A stretch of DNA of 64,000 nt from Nilaparvata lugens (Eukaryota; Arthropoda; Insecta; Hemiptera; Delphacidae). Under the pieces are notes generated by a model that was not told the origin of the DNA, ran no database searches, and saw nothing but the letters and a program-made list of their open reading frames with translations. Position 1 is the first letter of the stretch; the number at the start of each line of letters is the position of its first letter. Shown here piece by piece: positions 56,241 to 64,000 of this stretch. The translations under genes were made by a program, and so were the position numbers. The DNA is taken from the NCBI RefSeq assembly GCF_014356525.2, contig NC_052518.1:10257864-10321863 (forward strand), read 5' to 3'.

Positions 56241-59200
56241 ATGACTATCAACAGGAGAATACGATTGAGAATTATGAGCTGTATATTATGGATGATATTA
56301 TTCTTTACGGTGAGTGAATTATAATTGTTATCGAAATATTTGTTGCGAATTTAGTGTCCAGTGGAAAAGCAGTGCTGTGATTTACTGTAATCTAGCTTTT
56401 ATAGTGCAGTCAATAAATGTGCATATTAATTTTACAATAGCAGTACGAGTTTGTAAGGAGACTTTTGCTGTTTCATTTTCCAAGTAGTAAGTTGGTAAGT
56501 TTGATGGCAGATAATTCCTATAGAACCCTTTTGCTTTTAAAAAAAATTATATAAAACACAATAACAACTAGTTTCGGTATTTTCAATCCATTTTCAAGTT
56601 TTTTTTAATTGAAAATACCGAACTAGTTGTTATTGTGTTTTATATAATTTTTTTTTAAAAACAAAAGGGTTCTATAGGAATTATCTGCCATCAAACCTTT
56701 TGTTTAAAAAAAAATTATATAAACACAAAAACAACTAGTTTCGGTATTTTCAATTAAAAAAAACTTGAAAAGGGATTGAAAGTACCGGAACTTGTTGTTA
56801 TTGTGTTTTATATAAAACGTTTTTGAAACAAAAGGGTACTATGGAATTATTTTTCAACTAACAAAGCAAGTAGCCCTTATGAAATACTTTATGTATTTAC
56901 TTAGTCTTCAGACTAGATAGCTATGGCATTGACCAATAAAAAAGTAGGTTGGAAGTTGAAAAGCAACTCCAGCAGATTTGATTGTTGGCACCAGTGAGTA
57001 TAGAATGTAACATTCATATACTCATATAATTCTATACTCATATCTATAATGTAACATTCGTATACTCACATTGGCGTAGATTTCTGTTAGACATTGGGGG
57101 GGACGTACTAGGGATCTGGGGGTGCCAACCACCGAATTTTTTTTTGAAAAATAGCTTATTAAAATGGTGGTTTTTGGAGTACATTTTAATTCGAATCTGT
57201 TTCAAATCCTCTTATTCAGCAGTTGTAAATTAGTGGGTAAATAAATTGAACTCTGAGTTAATAGTTTTAAGTTCTACTAAATACAAATTATTTACAGAAA
57301 ACAAGCATTATTTGTATTGTTTGTTTTGATTACCAACCAAAGCAGGATAGCTAAATAACCATACACAAAGCTGTAATTTTTTACTTAATAGCTAAAACTG
57401 TGTTACAAAGATCAACTGCCCTGGTTTGAAAAGAGTTACAGGAACAAAATACTCAGGTATCACAATAAACGAACACCTTAAATGGGATGCTCATACTAAA
57501 TTCTTGTGCAAAATATCTATATCTATTGATATAGATTCTACTATAGTGATGTACAGGCTATAATGTCAGTGTAGGAAGATAGGAGAAATGGGTTGCCACA
57601 TTTCAGCCTTGCCACCCAAACAGCTCATACTGGTATACTGATGAATTAAAGTGTTCATTATTGCTGAAAATAGTTAATCATATTCCATTAGTCAGTAAAA
57701 TATTTTTTAAAGATGTAATAATAAATCTCCATAATTGAGATTAAATATTTTGTCAATTAGTTGAATTTCTACATTGTTGATAAACGATGTGGCAACATCG
57801 CAAAGCGTGAAAGAGATAGCGCCATCTGCCTTGTTGAATGATTGACAAGGATAGCAACACCATTGCAAATCACACACTGCCATTATAACGTGGACCTCAC
57901 TATAGAATACTTTGTACACTGGTCACTCTTGTCATACAAACGTCACTAAGAAAAAAATTTCGTACAACAAGGCCAGTTTATTCACAATTCACAACTAATA
58001 ATTTGAATCTTCAATAAATTTTTCCCGGGGCACATTGCCTCTACCATAAAATATTGAGGGGGACGAGTCCCCCGTGTCCCCCCCAGGATCGACGCCCATG
58101 TAATACTCATATCATTCTATACTCATATTCAGAATGTAACATTCTATACTCATATTTACAATCTTACATTCCGTATAGAATGTTATTACATTCATATTAC
58201 ATTACATTCGTATATAGAATGTTACATTCTATACTCACTGGTTGGCTATATTTTCGCCACAATCTGCTAGAATCTGTTGACCAGTTAATTTGTTGAAATT
58301 GACTGTAAAGCGACTTCTTCTTTTAGACAGGATAAGTCAAGGTGGCAAGTTATTGTGGGTGGATCTCTACATTGCCTAATCTTCCATCAGCTCCCATCCA
58401 GGCCGATGTTTTGTGAATAAACGTTGATGAAAAGTGACGTAGTCACTGGCTGCCAGTCACTTGCCGTCTCCAATGTTCCCGTCTATAAGCTGCTCAACAG
58501 CAGGGTTTTCTATGCATTGCCACCACATACTCATGATCTAATGCAATGCAACTTTTTTATCGTGGAGTTTTTATCAAGGATTGATTGATTGATTATTTAT
58601 CACATTGTGTACAAATACTCTTGACATGAGGAAAGGCACAACAGGCTCATGCCCAAAACTGTCCCATTTCCAATTTATACTATACTATCCAAATCAAAAT
58701 TTTGGTTATGTCACTTTCACTTTTCAAAATACAATTTACACTCTTCAATACTCAGATGAACAAGCAAATTTTGAATCAAATAGATACTATTAGACTCTAG
58801 AATCAAAAAATCTAGAACAGTAACTTAACCGCATTCAAAAAGTCTAAATTTTGAATTAAACTAGAAATTTTTGAGCTAAAAACTTCACACTTTACAAAAA
58901 ACCACAGCTGTTATTATTTGATTATTGATTATGAGGATCGTGGAGGCCTACGTGTTTCCACTACACACTGACTTGTTATAATCTATATCCATTATAAGAA
59001 ACGATTTAAATTTATCAAAGCCAAATACTTTTTTAATTTTATTTTAATTCAAAATACTGTTCTCTACTATCAATTTCTAGGAAACAAAAAGTTTAAACTT
59101 CGAGAAGCAGATTATATTATCAATCAGATGTTTTCTCAGGGAAAGGTGATTGGACGTAGACTGTGTCCTTGAACTTAAAATTCTTCATTGGCCGAGAGAG

Positions 59201-60356
59201 GACCTTGCATCAAAAGCCACTCAATACATGCTTATAAGTGTAGGAAAGAATTCAGCTATGGAGTACTGTGTGCCATGTGACAAAAAATGGTAGTGAAATT
59301 TTAATTTGGGATCTATCTAAATTTGGGAGAGAAATAGCACAAGGTTACCTTATTTTTTCTCTCTCTATCATTTTGATGATGTACTTATTGTATAAATGAA
59401 TAGAGAATGAATGAATTAACGTCGTTACGGGATTAAAAGAACTGTTTGAGTTGCTTTTCCATTTGTCACTTAATTTATACTCGTAAGTTTAATATATCAA
59501 AAATTATAAAGTTGAAACTCCAATATTCATTCATAAACAATCTGTATTGTTGTAAATGTGCTTTTGTAATTTACACTTTATTCATTAAAACTTCAAATTG
59601 AACAAGATTAAAGATAAAATAAAACATCATCTTTGAACGTATCTCATAAAACTCTAACTTCAACTTAAAACTCTAACTTCAACTAATTATTTACTTGTAA
59701 ACGTTCGTTGCTAAAACAGTCACCTTGACAACCGTGCTCACATGATATCCACGTAGGGCTACCCTAAGTTAGTATATTATCCTCATATCATACCGCATCA
59801 AGATTAATAAATACAAGTAACCACTTCCTCATACACGAACTTTGTCCATGAGGGCCAAATTCACTATCATCTCTCGTCAAATTTTTATATTATTCCTCAC
59901 TACATTTTCTCATTCCTTTACATTCCCAATATTCATTTTCCTGGAATCCTTTCTCATACTTCTCATTATTTTGATTTGAATAAAAATGTTTGATAATATT
60001 CTGAATGCTCCCTCATACTTCTTATTTGATTTGAATAGAAATGTCTGATAATATTCTATCTCTGTGATGAAAACTAATAAGATGATTTGATATTTCAGGA
60101 AGTTTGTCAGGCCGGACCCTTCGCCATTTTGAAACCACTCAGGCAAACGAGAGAGACTAACTTATTCAATTTCATGAGGTTGATGGTGATAAGACTTATT
60201 TACGGCGTAGCAAAAATGATGGGATTCGAAGAGGGTATTTCAGAGTTCGCGAATGGGGCGTTGGTTCCGCCCGGTGTCGAGGACAATGACGACTATGGTT
60301 TCGGATTTGGAGAGAGAGACGATGATTATAACGACGATTATGATGACTATAAGTAG
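56241..60356 (+). CDS. Small secreted polypeptide with acidic tail (two coding exons)
   Basis: Exon 56222-56309 (acceptor TTTTTTTTTCAG, donor GTGAGT) and exon 60099-60356 plus 3' UTR (acceptor GATATTTCAG) join in phase 0 to give 108 residues. ATG 56241 is the first in-frame Met; TGA at 56229-56231 precedes it, so an upstream exon would be non-coding. Residues 1-28 form a signal peptide: basic MTINRRIRLR, hydrophobic core IMSCILWMILFF, likely cleavage after CQA. The roughly 80-residue remainder is basic/hydrophobic (KPLRQTRE, NFMRLMVIRLIYGVAKMMGF), then FANGALVPPGVED, then a strongly acidic Asp/Tyr tail ending DDDYNDDYDDYK. It has no cysteine after the signal peptide, so no disulfide fold. It probably acts extracellularly (secreted peptide or small secreted factor); I do not recognise the family and assign no activity. 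The intron is 3.8 kb and full of repeats. Confidence 0.75.
56500..56850. repeat. Two tandem palindromes inside the intron of the secreted-peptide gene
   Basis: The first, 56500-56695, pairs TTTGATGGCAGATAATTCCT with AGGAATTATCTGCCATCAAA and includes AACTAGTTTCGGTATTTTCA. The second, 56692-56849, repeats the same words with more divergence (AACAACTAGTTTCGG / CCGGAACTTGTTGTT). The CATTTTCAAGT core resembles that of the palindromes near 49020 and 51344. Confidence 0.8.
57063..58100. mobile_element. Middle-layer element with GGCGT...GGGGGGAC-type ends
   Basis: Left: ATTGGCGTAGATTTCTGTTA followed by GGGGGGGACGTACTAGGGA. Right: GGGGGACGAGTCCCCC...GGATCGACGCCCATG, whose inverse (CATGGGCGTCGATCC...GGGGGAC) resembles the left end loosely. 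At 57430-57525 a reverse-transcriptase scrap reads TGTKYSGITINEHLKWDAHT, matching the LGI-(x)-L.W..H motif of LINEs. The element class is uncertain. Confidence 0.4.
57541..57905. mobile_element. MITE (CTATAGTGAGGTCCACGTTA family), copy 2
   Basis: CTATAGTGATGTACAGGCTA at the left (after TA) and TAACGTGGACCTCACTATAG at the right. Internal words match the 53997 copy (GTGAAAGAGATAGCGCCATC, CACTGCCATTATAACGTG, ACAAGGATAGCAACACCATT). It lacks the 108 bp duplication. It interrupts the LINE scrap region at 57525. Confidence 0.8.
58247..60098. other. Rest of the intron; LINE tails
   Basis: 58573-58680 is a minus LINE-tail-like stretch (TTGATTGATTGATTATTTATC with CATGCCCAAAACTGTCCCA). 59310-59403 is the plus-oriented relative of the 11401-11660 repeat, ending GTATAAATGAATAG. 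Other open frames here have no domain. Confidence 0.4.
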
Positions 60357-60650
60357 CCTAAACCGATCACCTTTAAATTCCAATTTAAGTTACTATGATG
60401 CCAAAATCTGTATACTATATAATTTCGTGTGGATTGACATACACTGCTCAAGAGTACCAATCACTGATTGATTTTCAAGAACGTGATCTATTGTTGCTCC
60501 TCAATTATTTATTTATTTTCGTACTCAGACTGATAGTGGAGAAGTTAAGACAAGAGAAATATTGTTTACCAGATATTTATATTTCCATTTGAAACATGAG
60601 AATCGAGCTGTATTTATTTTTAAAATATTGTTTTTTGTGAATTTGTACAA

Positions 60651-60656
60651 AATAAA
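60651..60656 (+). terminator. Polyadenylation signal of the secreted-peptide gene
   Basis: AATAAA lies 295 bp after the stop codon, following TTTGTACAA, and is the first canonical signal downstream. Confidence 0.6.
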
Positions 60657-60728
60657 TATACATGTAAATAGCTCTCTTATAGTTGTATTGTTGTGTAACA
60701 TTCTACGAAAACAAAATATATTATAATT

Positions 60729-61084
60729 AGGGCCAGTTTCCGAGCTCAGGATCTAGCTAAGTTCTAGATTTTAAACAGCTGGAGTCAGAAAATTGGCTTT
60801 CCGAAGCGGCGCGTAGTTCGTAGTCCACGTTTAAATTAAATTTCGGAAAACTAGAAAATTGAACACAAAATGGAGTAAAGAGAAAATAGTGTTGAGTTTT
60901 AGTTATTTTGAATTATTTAGGATCGTTTCATCTTGCCAAGGAAAAACGTTTCCAATTATAGAAATGAGAAAATGAAGATTATCATAAAAACTACCACTAC
61001 GCCCCGTTTCGGAAAACCAATTTTCTGACTCCAGATGTTTAAAGTCTAGAACTTAGCTAAATCCCGAGCTCGGAAACCGGCCCT
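60729..61084. mobile_element. MITE with GGGCCRGTTTCCGAGCTC ends
   Basis: AGGGCCAGTTTCCGAGCTC at the left pairs with GAGCTCGGAAACCGGCCCT at the right. Arms of about 80 bp include TTAGCTAAGTTCTAGA-type sequence and GGAGTCAGAAAATTGGYTTT, and end at CGGGGCGTAGT-like sequence. Non-coding. Confidence 0.8.
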
Positions 61085-61119
61085 AAATTTGTTAATACAT
61101 TAATGAATCATGTAGAATA

Positions 61120-61222
61120 TAATAAAAACTACCACTACGCCCCGTTTCGGGAAGCCAATTTTCTGACTCCAGCTGTTTAAAGTCTAGAACTTAGCTAAAT
61201 CCCGAGCTTGGAAACCGGCCCT
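61120..61222. repeat. Extra right arm of the GGGCC MITE
   Basis: About 103 bp from AATAAAAACTACCACTACGC to GGAAACCGGCCCT repeats the right arm 60983-61084 in direct orientation with few differences. It is a partial tandem duplication or a second, deleted copy. Confidence 0.75.
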
Positions 61223-62074
61223 AAGCTATCTGCACCAAAGATAACTAATAGCACGGAGTAGAGAACACTGGTTTCCTTATTCCGTGCTAATAGCTAATCG
61301 ATGCTATTGATGAGTTCACATCTGTGAAATGAGTTCACAGATGATTGTATGGAGTTTGGAGTTTTTGACACTGATAGTGGTATCAGAGGCAATCGAAATA
61401 AAATAACAAAGAAAATACCTCTAGAAAGAATTCTCGTAAATGATCGGAATTCATAAAAAATTCTATGATGTACCACACCCTAGTGTTATATTAGTGTATC
61501 ATATTTAAAGGGGTTATGTTTAAAGGTTGAATCAGCCGACAACTAAATCAAACCAAGATTACAACTAAATATCACACTCTTACTTTGTAATGTATGTATT
61601 ACTTCCGGGTTGGTAAAATAATGACTGATGTGTTCATATAGATTACCTTCGTTAATTTCCGCTATTAATTATTTGGTGGGATATTCGCACATGGTTGAAG
61701 CGCGTGGTAATGATGTTAGTGTTTGGTAGTTCAAGAGTCATTGAGCAATTAATGTCATGAGAAAGTTTTTCGAATAAGTGTTACACAGTAGTAACCATTT
61801 GTTCAGCTCGTGTTCCACAATAAAGAATGTGCGAATTATACCTACTAAATAATTGCTGAGAACAAAATACTATAGCATGGCTTAACACATGATGGAACAA
61901 GACTGGACAGTGATCCGTTAGATGGTCTCGTTATAAAGCGTTCATTGTGCCACGCTTGTTTACAACCTCTATTATTATGCCTTGTCTTTTGTGTGTTATC
62001 ACTTTTCAAAAAGTGAGAAGGACAGTCCAGTTGTCTTTTGTCGTTTTCCACGGAAAGTAAAGATATTGAGGAGA
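61223..62074. other. No gene seen
   Basis: The start of the plus open frame at 61982 does not itself show a domain; recognisable reverse transcriptase begins about 62075. Confidence 0.3.
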
Positions 62075-62707
62075 ATGCAAGTGGAGTATCATATAGAAAC
62101 ACAGGAAATCACATTTTATTTAAACAATGTTAGCGGGACAGACAATCCAGTTGAACTATTGGGTTTCATGCTAGATTATAATCTATTATGGAAATCTCAT
62201 GTTGAAATGATTTGCTGTAAGCTGAAAAATAATAATAATATAAAATGTGATTTGCTTGATCATTATGTTGGACAAGCATATCATGCTTTTTTCCATTCAA
62301 TCCTGTCCTATGGTATCAGATTGTGGGGTCATTTTTGTGTGAAAAAATATTAGTTTTACAGAAGAAATTAGTCAGAATAATAAGTAACGCAGATTATCTA
62401 GTCTAGATCATTGTAAACCGCTATTCACGAGAAATTTTATATGAACATTAATCAATGAATTTGTATATCAGTGCTTGAAGGAAATACAAATTGAGGGAAG
62501 ATATGTTGACGGTTGTCGGTGACATTCATAAGTATCCGTCTAGGGCCAGAGGAGATCTTCACGTACCTAGGTGCAGACTCAGTAAATCTCTTTCAAGTTC
62601 TCCAGTAGTGGGGATAAAATTTTTCAACTTTCTACCAGCCTCCTTTCGTAACCTTCCTTAGTTCCTTAGAAAAATGGCTTGATACAAATCCATTCTGCTC
62701 TCTAGAA

Positions 62708-63543
62708 CAATGGTCGCCAAACTTATGAGCATGTGAGCTAGAATAGCATTTATAAATCTTCTAGTGAGCTACCAAAGGATATTAGACTGAAGAAAGTGCG
62801 GTAGGCAAAATGAAATTTTCACACTTTTATTGCCTGTGAAGATACATTCCTAGTGTTGAAATATGCTTATCTCATAGCAAAAAGTATAACAAAATTTGAA
62901 ATGTACATTTCAATGAGAGCAGTGGAACTCTTTTTGATCATCAAGTATTTGATATAGCCGCCATTCTGATGCTGTTTTCCAAATGTTCATCAGTCCTATA
63001 TAGATTTTTTATGTATTTCATACTTGAAAAAGATGCTTCATACAAGTAAATAGAGCAGAACATGGCTTTCAACCTCAATGCAACTTGAATAATATTTGGA
63101 TATTTTTCTTTGGGAACTTGATGCCAAATATTTCCAGTTGTAGAAAGTTATCTGAGAGACAGATCATTTTGAAAATCCACAAATTCCATTTCAACTGAAG
63201 CCTGATCTTCACCAAAATGTTGCCACAACACAAGCTGCAAAATCTTCTGCATAGATCTCCACAAAAGAGAGTTGATGGATTGGACCATATTTGATATGCT
63301 TTTAAAATCTTGAAATCGTTGATAAAACTGTTGTCTCAAGTCTGAAAGAATCGTAACGAATTCTTTATTATTGCTGCGGTGCTGTGGAGGATTTTTCTCG
63401 CCATTGCTTTTATTCAGACTGGGAAAGTGTTTATATTCATAAAGGACGACTTTACTTGCACAAGTATTTCACTATTATGTGAGCTACCAAAAACTACCCC
63501 ACGAGCTACCGGTAGCTCGCGATCGACTGTTTGGCGACCACTG
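62708..63543 (-). mobile_element. hAT element with 8 bp target duplication
   Basis: Flanked by CTCTAGAA at 62700-62707 and 63544-63551. Terminal inverted repeats CAATGGTCGCCAAAC and GTTTGGCGACCACTG (one mismatch in 15). The right side also has the ACGAGCTACCGGTAGCTCGC palindromic stretch. It carries the end of a hAT transposase on the minus strand and is internally deleted (836 bp against several kb for autonomous elements). Confidence 0.9.
62941..63345 (-). pseudogene. hAT transposase C-terminal remnant
   Basis: On the minus strand, RQQFYQRFQDFKS and VEMEFVDFQNDLSL are followed, after one frameshift near 63140, by WHQVPKEKYPNIIQVALRL, then YEASFSSMKYIKN and TDEHLENSIRMA, ending at TGA 62943-62941. 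This is the hAT C-terminal dimerisation region (hATC) of the ZBED5/GTF2IRD2-like type. N-terminal BED finger and catalytic part are absent. Confidence 0.85.
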
Positions 63544-63783
63544 CTCTAGAAGAATTTAGAACAGGAATAGGTAGAATAAATGATTAATATAAACTATTGA
63601 ATGAAATTCTAATATAATGTAGCCTTATTAGGAGTGAACTATTATTGTCTATATTGATTTTAATAATTTGTTGTTATTGATTTCATTATATATTGTGACG
63701 TGATCATGATTTTATTATGTATTGTAATCACATAAAATACTTTGTGAAGTGGCCTTGTATCTTCAGGCTGAATAAATTGATTG

Positions 63784-64000
63784 AGAAAAGAATCCACGAA
63801 CTGCACCCCGCGGTCAGAATGCTTCTGGCCACTCACACACAAAATGAACGTTAGTGACGTCATCACTCGTTTCTATCCCTCTCATGGTTCAGAAAGCATG
63901 GTAGCATGGTTATTTGATGCTCACCTTCAGCTTTAAAAGTCGTCCGTAAACAAATGCGCGGAACACGTTCTGGTAGTACAACACCACTTTTGACTAGATT
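63784..64000. other. Window end; CRE-containing G+C-richer stretch
   Basis: A TGACGTCA lies near 63850 (GTTAGTGACGTCATCACTCG) within sequence richer in G+C than its surroundings. It might be a proximal promoter of a gene beyond the window; no exon is visible. Confidence 0.25.

Larger units (their letters stand above)
56989..58246. mobile_element. TIR element carrying further nested insertions
   Basis: CACCAGTGAGTATAGAATGT at the left pairs with ACATTCTATACTCACTGGTT at the right, about 25 bp, and related GTATAGAATGTAACATTC words recur just inside both ends. The interior is taken up by another element (about 57063-58100), itself hosting the MITE at 57541-57905. Non-coding. Confidence 0.7.
62075..63783 (+). 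pseudogene. LINE reverse-transcriptase pseudogene, interrupted by a hAT element
   Basis: The first frame (to 62353) contains VELLGFMLDYNLLWKSHVE and then HAFFHSILSYGIRLWG, the palm/thumb motifs of insect non-LTR reverse transcriptases. After a frameshift it continues VLQKKLVRIISNA (about 62350-62390), then further shifts and stops, then GDLHVPRCRLSKSLSS and VGIKFFNFLPASFRNLP (about 62550-62660). The coding thread ends LEKWLDTNPFCSLEEF, which is split within the SLEEF codons by the hAT element 62708-63543 and resumes after it as EEFRTGIGRIND. A GAATAAATTGATTGAG tail ends it near 63783. 5' domains are missing and the copy is dead. Confidence 0.8.

Overview
This 64 kb window is AT-rich, repeat-dense nuclear DNA from an animal with spliced genes, most likely an insect. 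I infer a hemipteran (planthopper-like) genome from the character of the repeats; nothing in the window proves the species. There is no operon structure, rRNA, CRISPR array or bacterial gene. Only two complete spliced protein-coding models can be supported. The rest is transposon-derived, or intergenic/intronic sequence in which I see nothing.

Gene 1 (12933-15451, +) is an intact three-exon DDE transposase of 689 residues. It has a pipsqueak-type helix-turn-helix, a proline-rich linker, a CENP-B-like DNA-binding region, a DD35D catalytic core of the pogo/Tigger/jerky class and a C-terminal PHD finger. Seven copies of a 14-15 bp motif related to GGGGCAAGTTTACG flank it (12397-12462 and 15634-15869), in outward/inward arrangements expected of transposase binding sites. 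Together they look like one nearly complete, possibly recently active transposon of about 3.5 kb.

Gene 2 (56241-60356, +) has two coding exons separated by a 3.8 kb intron. It encodes a 108-residue secreted polypeptide: a signal peptide, a compact basic/hydrophobic middle and a very acidic Asp/Tyr tail. I do not recognise the family. Its intron holds tandem palindromes and a three-level stack of nested transposons.

Region by region: 0-12 kb has a foldback element (4375-5287), a LINE fragment (7792-8065), a Helitron-like element (8195-8443) and tandem duplications. 12-16 kb is the transposase element. 16-20 kb has a TA-flanked MITE, LINE scraps and a second Helitron copy. 21.8-24.2 kb holds a microsatellite-bearing rolling-circle-like element with an inverted copy of the same family nested inside; a third copy lies at 35421-36561 and a 58 bp deletion derivative at 1993-2050. 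25-35 kb contains foldback elements, two large Helitron-like elements with internal repeats, and a LINE reverse-transcriptase remnant. 36-45 kb contains a hAT MITE with an 8 bp target duplication, GAA/AAT microsatellites, four copies of a GAA-tract repeat family, and Helitron-like elements carrying tRNA-like segments. 45-55 kb has several long palindromes, a degenerate array, and MITEs with clear target duplications. 60-64 kb has a GGGCC-ended MITE and a LINE reverse-transcriptase pseudogene split by a hAT element that carries a broken transposase.

The window reads as layers of transposon insertion. Relative ages can be ordered at several points: the hAT is younger than the LINE, the inner rolling-circle element is younger than the outer one, and the Helitrons are younger than the repeat they split.
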